DNA from: Neobittarella massiliensis (ex Bilen et al. 2018) | Lineage (GTDB): Bacteria; Bacillota; Clostridia; Oscillospirales; Ruminococcaceae | Assembly: GCF_900289145.1 (NCBI RefSeq) | Contig: NZ_OKQO01000007.1 | Location: 1 to 64,000, forward strand | Length of the DNA: 64,000 nt | Direction of reading: 5' to 3' | In this document: one piece after another, positions 52,764 through 60,680 of the stretch | Layout of the letters: the number at the start of each line of letters is the position of its first letter | How positions within the stretch are numbered: position 1 is the stretch's first letter | Position numbers and translations under genes: made by a program | Notes under the pieces: model-generated | What the model was told of the DNA's origin: nothing | Databases searched by the model: none | Seen by the model: only the letters and a program-made list of their open reading frames with translations

Positions 52764-54221
52764 CTAGTTCTGGTGGGCGCGCTCCCACTCTTTTACCGCC
52801 TCGGCCACGATCTCGTGCTCGTCGAAGTACACGGTGCAGGTGTCGATGACCTGGTAGTTTTCGTGCCCCTTGCCGCACAGCACCACCACATCGTCGGGCC
52901 GGGCCTGTTCGATGGCCCAGCGGATGGCATAGTAGCGGTCCACCTCCAGGTGGTAGGGCACGCCCCGGTCGCGGATGGTGGAGACGGTATCTTCCAGGAT
53001 CACGTACGGGTCCTCGTTGCGGGGGTTATCGGACGAGATGACCATCACATCGGCGTACTGGGCCACGGTGCCGGCCATTTTGGGGCGTTTGGTGCGGTCG
53101 CGCTGACCGGCGCAGCCAAACAGCACCACCAGCCGGCCGGGCACAAAGGGCCGCAGGGTGGAGAGCAGGTTTTCCAGCGCGTCGGCGGTGTGGGCGAAGT
53201 CGCAGATGACGGTGAACGCCCCCCGGTAGAGCACCTCGGCCCGGCCAAATACCCCGTGGCAGCCGGCGACCGCCCGACAGATCGCGTCCAGCTCTAAGCC
53301 CAGCGCCCGGCAGGCGGCGATGACCGCCAAGATGTTGTATACCGAGAACAGGCCCGGCATGCCGAACTGCACCGGGATGCGCTGCTCACCGTGCACCAGC
53401 GTAAACGACACCCCGTCTACCCGCTGCTGGATGTCGGCGGCGGCAAAGTCGCAGCCGGCGGCGGTGCCGTAGGCGCTCATGGGGCAGACCGCCTCGGCCA
53501 GCAGCCGGCGACCATAGGCGTCGTCGGCGTTGACCGCCGCCGACCGGGCCTGTAAAAACAGCTGCCGTTTGGCCGAGAAGTAGTGCTCCATATCGCCGTG
53601 GTAATCCAGGTGGTCCTGGGTGAGGTTGGTAAAGATGGCCGCGTCGAAGGTGACGCCGCACAGCCGCCCCTGATCCAGCGCCTGGGAGCTGACCTCCATC
53701 ACCGCGCAGTCGCAGCCGGCAGTTACCATGCTGGCAAACAGCGCGTGCAGGTCCTCCGGCTCGGGGGTGGTGAACTTGGCCGGCAGGCTGAGGGTATCGA
53801 TCTGGTTTTGGATGGTGCCGATAAGGCCCACCTTGTGGCCGGCCTGCTCGAGCACCTGCTTGGCCAGCGTGGTGACGGTGGTCTTGCCGTTGGTGCCGGT
53901 GACCCCCACCAGCTTGAGTTTTTTAGACGGGTGGCCGTAAAAGGCACTGCACAAAAGGCCGTAGGCCAGGCGGGTATCCCCTACCACCAGCTGGCGCGCG
54001 CCCAGGCCCAGATCGCGCTGGGCGACGACGCAGATCGCGCCTTTTTCCAGCGCCTGGGCGGCGTATGCGTGCCCGTCGGACGAGCGGCCCATCAGGCACA
54101 AAAACACAGCGCCCTCGGTCACCTTGCGCGAGTTGGAGGTGACCATGCTCACCGTCACCTGCAGGTCCTGCAGGCCGTCGGGCTCCAGTGCGGCCCCGCG
54201 CAGCAATGTCTGTAAGTCCAT
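52764..54221 (-). CDS. murE: UDP-MurNAc-dipeptide diaminopimelate ligase
   Basis: Adds the third amino acid of the stem peptide. 485 residues from ATG 54221, after GAGGAGG. GVTGTNGKTTV P-loop, FTNLTQDHLDYHG, and the specificity loop SSDNPRNEDP. DNPR in this position is the signature for meso-diaminopimelate, not lysine. Confidence 0.95.
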   Translation of the reverse strand: MDLQTLLRGAALEPDGLQDLQVTVSMVTSNSRKVTEGAVFLCLMGRSSDGHAYAAQALEKGAICVVAQRDLGLGARQLVVGDTRLAYGLLCSAFYGHPSKKLKLVGVTGTNGKTTVTTLAKQVLEQAGHKVGLIGTIQNQIDTLSLPAKFTTPEPEDLHALFASMVTAGCDCAVMEVSSQALDQGRLCGVTFDAAIFTNLTQDHLDYHGDMEHYFSAKRQLFLQARSAAVNADDAYGRRLLAEAVCPMSAYGTAAGCDFAAADIQQRVDGVSFTLVHGEQRIPVQFGMPGLFSVYNILAVIAACRALGLELDAICRAVAGCHGVFGRAEVLYRGAFTVICDFAHTADALENLLSTLRPFVPGRLVVLFGCAGQRDRTKRPKMAGTVAQYADVMVISSDNPRNEDPYVILEDTVSTIRDRGVPYHLEVDRYYAIRWAIEQARPDDVVVLCGKGHENYQVIDTCTVYFDEHEIVAEAVKEWERAHQN

Positions 54222-54275
54222 CAAAAGCCTCCTCGCGGCGGACAGCGCCGCGCGCCCCACCGGGGGCGCACCGCG

Positions 54276-56489
54276 CTAGTCGCCGGAAACTGTGTTGTCG
54301 TAAAATTCCACCGTGATGACGGTGCCGGCGGGCACCATCTCACCGGGCTGGATGCTCTGCTTGTTGGCTGCGGCCGCCGAGGCGTCGCTGCCGCCACCGG
54401 TCTCTTTTATGTTCAGGTTGGCGCTCGCCGCCATCTGCTGCACCACCGACGGGGTGTAGCCGATGAAGTTCGGCACCTGCACCATCTGCTGCGAGGTGTC
54501 GGACTCGGTGTACAGGGTGATGGTGGAGCCGGTGGGCACCTTCTGCCCGCTGTTGGGGTACTGGGAGACGACGGTGGTGCCGCTGCCGACCCGGTTGACC
54601 TTAAAGCCGCTGGACATGAGCGTGCTCTCGGCGGTGCCGATCTCCTGCCCGGCCAGGGCCGGGACCGACTGCTCGATCCCCTCGTCGCCCTTTTCGTAGG
54701 TGGGCTCGATGCCCAGGTACGGCAGCGCGTCGGCCATGAATTTGCCCACTGCCGGGCCCATGAGGGTAGAGCCGTAGATGCTGTAACTGTCGGCCTCGTC
54801 TAAGAACATCAGGCAGACGATCTGCGGGTCGTCCACCGGGGCAAAGGCGCAGAAAGAGGCGATGTACCTGGTCTCGCCGCCCTCCTCGTCGATCTTCTGC
54901 GAGGTGCCCGACTTGCCGCCGATGCGGTAGCCCTTGACGTAGGCGCGCTTGCCCTGACCGTCGGGGTCGGCCACCACGTGCTCCAGGAACTCGGCCACTT
55001 CTTTGGAGGTCTCTTCAGAGATGACCTGACGCACCAGCTTGGGCTGGAAGTTCTCGACCACGTTGCCGTCGGCGTCGACGATCTTTTTGACGATGTGGGG
55101 CTGGTAGAGGTAGCCGCCGTTGACCACGGCGCTAAAGGCGGTGGCCATCTGCAGCGGGGTGATCTTGTTGGTCTGGCCGAAAGAAGAGGTGGCCAGGCCC
55201 ACCGGGTAGAGTTTGTCGAGGCCGGCATAGATGCTCTGTGCCTCGCCGGGCAGGTCGATGCCGGTCTTTTCGGTGAGGCCAAAGCCCTGGAAGTACTGGT
55301 AGAACTTCTCTTTGCCCAGTTTGGCGGCGGTCTGCATAAGGCCGGGGTTGCAGGAGTTCTTGAGGATCTCCATCAGGTTCTGCTGGCCGTGACCGCCCGA
55401 ACCGACCGAGGCACAGTTGATGCGCTGGCCGTCTACAATCTCGTAACCGGGGCAGTAAAAGCCGCTGTTGGCGTTGACCACGCCTTCCTCCAGCGCCGCC
55501 GATACGGTGATGGGTTTGAATACCGAGCCGGGGTAGTACAGGTCGGAGATGACCTTGTTGCGCCGCTGCAGCGAGAGCTCCTCGGCCTCAGCTTTCTCTT
55601 TCTCCTCACCGCTGAGCGCCTCGATGCGGGCCTTGGCCTCGGGGTCGTAGATCTCGAAGGGCTCATTGGGGTCGTAGTCGGGTTTGGTGGCCATGGCCAG
55701 TATTTCGCCGGTCTTGACGTTCATGACGATGCCGGCGCCGCGCTTGGTGGCGTTGTGCTCGTCTACCGCCTCCTGCAGGTACTTTTCCAGGTAGTGTTGC
55801 AGCACCTCGTCGATGGTGAGCACCAAGGTGTCGCCGTCTTTGGCGGCGTACTCTTTTTCGTAGTCGAAAGGCATGTCGAGGCCCCAGCTGTTTTTAATGG
55901 CCACCGACCGGCCGGGGGTACCGCTGAGATAGCTGTCGTAGTAGGCCTCCAGCCCCTCCAGGCCCTGGTTGTCGTTGCCGACGAAGCCCAGCACCGACGA
56001 GAGGAAATTGCCCTGCGGGTAATAGCGCTTGGTGTCCTCCTCCACGTGGATGGCGGCGATCTCTTTTTCGCTGGAAAAAGCCAGTACCTTGTCCACCGGC
56101 TCTTTTTCCACCCGGCGCTTGATAATCTCGTAGTAGTTTTTCTTTTTGGTCTTTTCCAGAATGGCGTCTTTGTCCAGTTCCAGGATAGAGGCCAGGTTCT
56201 CGGCGATCAGCTCGCGCTGCTCGTCGTTTTTGATATCGGCCGGCGATATGTACACCGTCCACACGGTGGAAGAGGTGGCCAGTATGTTGCCGTTGCAGTC
56301 GGTGATATCGCCACGCACCGAGCTGATGGGGGTGTCGCGCAGCTGCTGCTCCATAGCCAGCTCAGAGTACTTTTTGCCCTTGACGATCTGCACGTTGATG
56401 AGATTGGCAAAGACGGTGCCAAAGCCGATGACGACTGTCAGCGCCAGCACGATGATGGTGCGGGTGCTCATCCTCTTGGTCGGTTTCAT
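54276..56489 (-). CDS. Class B penicillin-binding protein with two PASTA domains (SpoVD/FtsI type)
   Basis: Transpeptidase of division or spore cortex. 737 residues from ATG 56489 (after AAAGGAGG). One N-terminal span (about 12-33), dimerisation domain, then the transpeptidase with SVFK (SxxK), SCN (SxN) and KSGTSQ (KTG-type) motifs. Two C-terminal PASTA modules (VPALAGQEIGTAESTLMSSG; VPNFIGYTPSVVQQMAASAN). PASTA-bearing class B PBPs in dcw clusters of spore formers are usually SpoVD or the vegetative PBP2b-like FtsI; with only one here, it may serve both. Confidence 0.92.
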   Translation of the reverse strand: MKPTKRMSTRTIIVLALTVVIGFGTVFANLINVQIVKGKKYSELAMEQQLRDTPISSVRGDITDCNGNILATSSTVWTVYISPADIKNDEQRELIAENLASILELDKDAILEKTKKKNYYEIIKRRVEKEPVDKVLAFSSEKEIAAIHVEEDTKRYYPQGNFLSSVLGFVGNDNQGLEGLEAYYDSYLSGTPGRSVAIKNSWGLDMPFDYEKEYAAKDGDTLVLTIDEVLQHYLEKYLQEAVDEHNATKRGAGIVMNVKTGEILAMATKPDYDPNEPFEIYDPEAKARIEALSGEEKEKAEAEELSLQRRNKVISDLYYPGSVFKPITVSAALEEGVVNANSGFYCPGYEIVDGQRINCASVGSGGHGQQNLMEILKNSCNPGLMQTAAKLGKEKFYQYFQGFGLTEKTGIDLPGEAQSIYAGLDKLYPVGLATSSFGQTNKITPLQMATAFSAVVNGGYLYQPHIVKKIVDADGNVVENFQPKLVRQVISEETSKEVAEFLEHVVADPDGQGKRAYVKGYRIGGKSGTSQKIDEEGGETRYIASFCAFAPVDDPQIVCLMFLDEADSYSIYGSTLMGPAVGKFMADALPYLGIEPTYEKGDEGIEQSVPALAGQEIGTAESTLMSSGFKVNRVGSGTTVVSQYPNSGQKVPTGSTITLYTESDTSQQMVQVPNFIGYTPSVVQQMAASANLNIKETGGGSDASAAAANKQSIQPGEMVPAGTVITVEFYDNTVSGD

Positions 56490-56706
56490 AGGTGTGAAAT
56501 GGCCTCCTTTACCAAAAAAAGGGTCAAGATCTGTGTTCTTGACCCTCTGCATTATGCCCAATCATCCAGATCTCGGGTGCACGGTATCGGGTGCGGGGCC
56601 CGGCGGTGCAGCCCTCTGCACACCTCTGCCCGCCCCTGCCCACTGCCGCTGCGGGCGTACCGGCCGTCTGTACGCAGACAGCTGGTGACGTTATATGAGT
56701 ATGGCC

Positions 56707-57165
56707 CTACAGGCCCAGGTATTCCTTTATCTTGGCCGCCAGCCCACCAAAAAAGCTGGCCACCGGGGACTTCTCCTCGGACACCTCGATCTTGTTTTGC
56801 TGCTCGAGGTCGACGTATTCCACCTGCTTGCTGTCGACCCGCACCAGGCCCAGCTGGGTGCTGGCATACTGCTCGACATTTTTTAAGCTCATGCGGGTCT
56901 CGAGCTGCATGTCGAGCTGCTTGGTGGTGGAGGTGAGGGTAGCCAGATCGTCTTTGGCGGTGCTGAGCTGGTCGCCCAGCTCGGTGAGGACCACCCGGCT
57001 GTAGATCATCAGCCCGGTGACGCAGATGGCAATGGCCGCCAGCAGCACCTTACCGGCCGGGGCTCCTTTTTTCTTGGGTTGGGGCTTTTCATTTTTGATG
57101 ACCCGCATTTTGGGCTCCCGGTTTTCAAACAGGGATAAGTCGTAGGCCTGGCCTGCATTTTTCAT
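56707..57165 (-). CDS. ftsL: Cell division protein FtsL-like
   Basis: 152-residue bitopic protein: basic cytoplasmic N-terminus, one span (about 38-58), then a coiled coil (LGDQLSTAKDDLATLTSTTKQL) ending NVEQYASTQLGLVRVDSKQ, a septum-formation-initiator pattern. Named by position between rsmH and the PBP and by topology; FtsL sequences diverge widely. Confidence 0.82.
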   Translation of the reverse strand: MKNAGQAYDLSLFENREPKMRVIKNEKPQPKKKGAPAGKVLLAAIAICVTGLMIYSRVVLTELGDQLSTAKDDLATLTSTTKQLDMQLETRMSLKNVEQYASTQLGLVRVDSKQVEYVDLEQQNKIEVSEEKSPVASFFGGLAAKIKEYLGL

Positions 57166-57262
57166 CTGGTTTCATCCTCTCTGTGTGGGGTATTTGGGGT
57201 GCTGTTTCTATCTGTGTCTCCGGGTGGAGAGCGTCTATTCTATACCGGGGCCTCTGCCCCGC

Positions 57263-58195
57263 TTACAGTTTTTCGATGACCCGCAGCTTGGCGCTGTGGC
57301 TGCGGCGGTTTTGGGCCAGCTCCTCTTCGCTGGGCAAAATGGGCTTTTTGGGGCACAGCTTGCCCTTTGGCTTGCCGCCGCACACGCAGACGGGAAAATC
57401 CGGCGGGCAGGTACAGCCCACCGTCCACTGCACGAACTGCTTTTTCACCAGCCGGTCCTCCAGCGAGTGGAAGGTGATGACGCACAGCCGGCCGCCGGTG
57501 GCCAGCATATCGAAGATATCGGCCAGGCCCTGAGCCAGCGCGTCGAGTTCGCCGTTGACCTCGATACGAATGGCCTGAAAGCTCTGCTTGGCGGGGTTTT
57601 TCTGCTTGCGCAGCACCGCTGCCGGCAGTGCCGACTTGATGATCTCCACCAGTTCAAAGGTGCTGGTGATGGGCGCCTTTTCGCGGGCGGCGGCGATCTT
57701 GGCGGCGATCTGTCGGGAAAATTTCTCTTCGCCGTAGGTGTATAAGATGCGCGCCAGTTCCTGCGGGGAGTAGGTGTTGACCACGTCGTAGGCCGAGAGG
57801 CCCGTCTGGCTCATGCGCATGTCCAGCGGCGCGTCGAAGCGGTAGGAAAAGCCCCGCTCCTTGGTGTCGAGCTGGTAGGAGGATACCCCCAGGTCGAGCA
57901 GCGCCCCATCCAGCTGGGTGACCCCCACCGCCGCCAGCGCCGCGCGGGCATTTTTAAAGTCGGCCTGCAGCACGCTGGCCGGCAGCCCGGCAAGGCGCTG
58001 GGCGGCGATCTCGACGGCGGTGGGGTCTTTGTCGAGGGCGTAGAGGTGGCCGCCCCCCAGACGGGCGGCGATCTGCCGCGAGTGGCCGGCACCGCCGGCA
58101 GTACCGTCGAGATAGGTGCCGCCGGGGCGGATGCAGAGCGACTGGATACACTCGTTTAAAAGTACCGATACATGTGAAAATTCCAAAGCGCCCAT
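57263..58195 (-). CDS. rsmH: 16S rRNA (cytosine1402-N4)-methyltransferase
   Basis: 310 residues from ATG 58195, after AGAGGGG. HVSVLLNECIQSL start, SAM loop YLDGTAGGAGHS, LDKDPTAVEIA, ALLDLGVSSYQLD, ERGFSYRFDAPLDMRM, and the C-terminal SLEDRLVK...F region with a Cys-rich part (CTCPPDFPVCVCGG) usual in Firmicutes. Confidence 0.95.
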   Translation of the reverse strand: MGALEFSHVSVLLNECIQSLCIRPGGTYLDGTAGGAGHSRQIAARLGGGHLYALDKDPTAVEIAAQRLAGLPASVLQADFKNARAALAAVGVTQLDGALLDLGVSSYQLDTKERGFSYRFDAPLDMRMSQTGLSAYDVVNTYSPQELARILYTYGEEKFSRQIAAKIAAAREKAPITSTFELVEIIKSALPAAVLRKQKNPAKQSFQAIRIEVNGELDALAQGLADIFDMLATGGRLCVITFHSLEDRLVKKQFVQWTVGCTCPPDFPVCVCGGKPKGKLCPKKPILPSEEELAQNRRSHSAKLRVIEKL

Positions 58196-58227
58196 CGCCC
58201 CTCTCTGCCCGGCCCAAGGCGGCGGGA

Positions 58228-58650
58228 CTACAGCCCCAGCTCCTCCATGATGCCGGCGATCTCCTGCTCGTCGAGCTTCGAGCACTCGGCGAGCCACTGG
58301 TCTTTATCCCATATCTCGGCGTGGTTGGCAGCGCCGGCCACCACCACGTCTTTTTGCAGCCCGGCATACTCCCGCAGCGCGGCGGGGAGCAAAATACGGC
58401 CCTGCTTGTCCGGTTCCACATCGACGGCACCGGCAAACAAGACCCGCTGTAGCGCTCTGGCTTTAGACATGGGCAAGTTTTTGATCTTGGCGGCGAGAAG
58501 ATCCCATTCCTCGTAGGAATAGACGGCCAGGCAGCGCTCGCCCAGCCCCTTGGTGACCACAAAACGCATCCCCAGGCCCTCCCGCAGCTTGGCGGGAAAG
58601 ATCATGCGGCCCTTGGGGTCGATATTGTGGCTGTATTCACCCATTAACAT
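58228..58650 (-). CDS. mraZ: Transcriptional regulator MraZ
   Basis: AbrB-like DNA-binding protein heading the dcw cluster. 140 residues from ATG 58650 (after AAAGGTGG); a second ATG two codons on is possible. It has two MraZ repeats, each with the DxKGR-type turn: NIDPKGRMIFPAKLR and EPDKQGRILLPAALREY. Its own boxes lie just upstream. Confidence 0.95.
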   Translation of the reverse strand: MLMGEYSHNIDPKGRMIFPAKLREGLGMRFVVTKGLGERCLAVYSYEEWDLLAAKIKNLPMSKARALQRVLFAGAVDVEPDKQGRILLPAALREYAGLQKDVVVAGAANHAEIWDKDQWLAECSKLDEQEIAGIMEELGL

Positions 58651-58675
58651 CTTCTCACCACCTTTGTGGTACTTC

Positions 58676-58705
58676 GTTGCACTTTCAACCACTTTTCACC
58701 ACTTT
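58676..58705 (-). promoter_or_regulatory. MraZ boxes (three 10-bp direct repeats)
   Basis: On the reverse strand AAAGTGGTGA, AAAGTGGTTG and AAAGTGCAAC follow head to tail, right after the -10 box. MraZ of Mollicutes is reported to bind AAAGTGknnn repeats, and other MraZ proteins three repeats of 10-bp period. The third copy departs most. Confidence 0.85.
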
Positions 58706-58710
58706 ATTTC

Positions 58711-58739
58711 ATTATAGGGGCAGCCCTATCAAAAATCAA
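58711..58739 (-). promoter_or_regulatory. dcw cluster promoter (PmraZ)
   Basis: TTGATT (58739-58734), 17-base spacer, TATAAT (58716-58711) on the reverse strand. The transcript would start within or next to the MraZ boxes, suiting direct repression. Confidence 0.82.
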
Positions 58740-58966
58740 GTGAAAAATTCGCTGCGCGGCGATTGTTCACATTTATTCCACATTGTTTTTTGCAGGTTTT
58801 TTCACAAAAAAACGGAGCTTTCGCCCCACTTTTCACCACACTTTTCTGATTTTTTCCAAATTTGACCGCTTTCGGGCGGCAGCGCCCACAAAAAGGCCGT
58901 TTTTGCCCCTCTTTTTGCCGGTAATATTTTCCACCAAAATGCCACCGCGGCCCACTTTTTCCACAC

Positions 58967-58999
58967 AAAAAGCGGCGGCTGCCACCGGCAGCCACCGCT
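58967..58999 (-). terminator. Terminator after the coiled-coil gene
   Basis: On the reverse strand a 13-bp stem with one G-T pair (58971-58983 with 58987-58999) followed by TTTTT. Between this and the mraZ promoter lie about 230 bases without a gene but with several TTTTCCACA-like words. Confidence 0.85.
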
Positions 59000-59044
59000 C
59001 GTTTTCCACATTTATTGCTCTTTTTGGGGAAAAGCGCACACCGG

Positions 59045-59506
59045 CTACCGCTTTTTGACCTCGCGGCCGTGCAGCCGGGCCCGGGCCGATTTCACCTCGT
59101 CCATCTGGGCGATCAAAAACTGCTCGGTGCTCTTCATCACGTTGTCGGCAAACTCGGTGGAGGCCTGTTTCATCTCTCGGGCCTGCATCTGCGCCTGGCT
59201 GAGGATCTCCCCGGCCTTTTTCTGGGCGGCCTTGACCAGGTCGTCCTGGGCGACGATGCTGCGCGCCTTGTCCTCGGCCCGCTTGATGATGGCGGCCGCC
59301 TCTTTTTTGGCGGTGGCCACGATGTCGGCCCGGTCGGAGACGATGGCTTTGGCCTGCCGGATCTCGGTGGGCAGGTTGAGGCGGATATCGTCGGTCAGCT
59401 CGCGGATCTTCTCGATGTCCACCACCCGGCGCCCGCCGGACAGGGGCAGCGTCCAGGCGTCTTCGAGCGCGTCGTCGAGCAGGTCCAGTATCTCATCGAT
59501 ATTCAT
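59045..59506 (-). CDS. Helical coiled-coil protein, ATP-synthase-subunit-B/H-like
   Basis: 153 residues; starts MNIDEILDLLDDALEDAW, then a long charged helix (AAAIIKRAEDKARSIVAQDDLVKAA; EILSQAQMQAREMKQAS). Annotation pipelines often call such proteins V-type ATPase subunit H-like; there is no ATPase here. Conserved next to coaD/rsmD in Clostridia as I recall. Function unknown; starts 2 bases after coaD ends. Confidence 0.75.
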   Translation of the reverse strand: MNIDEILDLLDDALEDAWTLPLSGGRRVVDIEKIRELTDDIRLNLPTEIRQAKAIVSDRADIVATAKKEAAAIIKRAEDKARSIVAQDDLVKAAQKKAGEILSQAQMQAREMKQASTEFADNVMKSTEQFLIAQMDEVKSARARLHGREVKKR

Positions 59507-59508
59507 AG

Positions 59509-59994
59509 TTATTCTCCTTTACTCAACCGGGTCTTGATGGGCTGTACGATGGCCGGGGGCACGAAGTCGGCGATGTCGCCCCCGAAGGCAGCGATCTGTT
59601 TTACGATGCTGGAGCTCAGGTACATGTATTTGGAATTGGTGTTTAAAAAGATGGTCTCGAGCTCGGGGTTTAATTTTTTGTTGGCCAGCGACTGCTGAAA
59701 CTCGTACTCGAAGTCGCTGACGGCGCGCAGCCCCTTCACCACCGCGATGGCCCCCACCTGGCGGGCGTAGTCGGCCAGCAGGCCGTGATAGCAGTCGACC
59801 TCTACCCCGGGCAGGTCGCCGGTCACCGCCCGGATCATCTCCACCCGCTCCTGCTCGGAAAACGAGGTGGTCTTCTGCGGGTTTTTAGACACCAGCACGA
59901 TCACCCGGCTAAACAGCTTGCTGGCCCTGACGATGATGTCGAGATGGCCCTTGGTGATGGGGTCGAAACTGCCGGGGCAGATGACGGTGCTCAT
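59509..59994 (-). CDS. coaD: Phosphopantetheine adenylyltransferase
   Basis: Fourth step of coenzyme A synthesis, 161 residues. Nucleotidyltransferase motif CPGSFDPITKGHLDII, VSKNPQKTTSFSEQERVEMI, VVKGLRAVSDFEYE, and the C-terminal LSSSIVKQIAAFGGDI. Starts within an ATGA overlap with rsmD. Confidence 0.97.
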   Translation of the reverse strand: MSTVICPGSFDPITKGHLDIIVRASKLFSRVIVLVSKNPQKTTSFSEQERVEMIRAVTGDLPGVEVDCYHGLLADYARQVGAIAVVKGLRAVSDFEYEFQQSLANKKLNPELETIFLNTNSKYMYLSSSIVKQIAAFGGDIADFVPPAIVQPIKTRLSKGE

Positions 59995-60536
59995 AGCCGC
60001 TCCCCTTTCTGGTAGGTGGTGATGGTGATCTTGCCGTAGCGGCGGCGCTTTTGCTGCTGTAGCTGCCCCACCTGGGGCGGCAGCGGCTCATCGCGGTCGC
60101 TCTCGACGGTGACCAGCCCGCCCGCGGCCACGCAGGGCTCCAGCGTGGCCAGTATCTCGCCGTAGAGCCCACAGGCATAGGGTGGGTCGACGAATACCAG
60201 GTCGTAGCTGTCGCGGCAGCGGTGCAGGTAGGTGAGCGCCTCGCTCTGGATGACCCGAGCCTGTTTTTCCAGCTTGGCCGCGCGCAGGTTGTCGCGCACC
60301 ACCTGGTGGGCGGTGCGGTCCTGATCGACGAACACACAGCTGGCGGCGCCACGGCTGAGCGCCTCGATGCCCAGCTGGCCCGAGCCGGCGAACAGGTCGA
60401 GCACCCGGGCGCCGGGCAGTAAAAAGTGGATGGAGCTGAAGAGCCCCTCCTTTACCCGGTCGGTGGTGGGGCGCACCGACAGCCCCTCCAGCGTCTGCAG
60501 TCTGGTGCCTCTGGCACTGCCTGTGATGACCCGCAT
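59991..60536 (-). CDS. rsmD: 16S rRNA (guanine966-N2)-methyltransferase
   Basis: 181 residues from ATG 60536 (after AGAGAGG). MRVITGSARGTRL start, PTTDRVKEGLFSS, SAM loop VLDLFAGSGQLGIEAL and catalytic VFVDPPYA. Coupled to coaD by a 4-base overlap, the typical Firmicute pair. Confidence 0.96.
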   Translation of the reverse strand: MRVITGSARGTRLQTLEGLSVRPTTDRVKEGLFSSIHFLLPGARVLDLFAGSGQLGIEALSRGAASCVFVDQDRTAHQVVRDNLRAAKLEKQARVIQSEALTYLHRCRDSYDLVFVDPPYACGLYGEILATLEPCVAAGGLVTVESDRDEPLPPQVGQLQQQKRRRYGKITITTYQKGERL

Positions 60537-60680
60537 GTAAAAAACCTCTCTTTGAGCGGTGCCGCCGGTGCCGGGCGGGGGCGGCGCCCCGCGCTCGACA
60601 GGATGCGACACCTGTTTTGTCTATTATCGTATACTGCGCCCGGCGCTGTCAAGTCGCGGCAAAAAATACCGGGGCGCTCT

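Noticed and set aside
54978-56936. Forward open frame of 652 codons
   Set aside because: Shadow of the PASTA-PBP gene in a GC-rich region; no family motifs.
58740-59010. Replication origin based on TTTTCCACA words
   Set aside because: No dnaA, dnaN or AT-rich unwinding element; only loose matches, so kept as a low-interest note.
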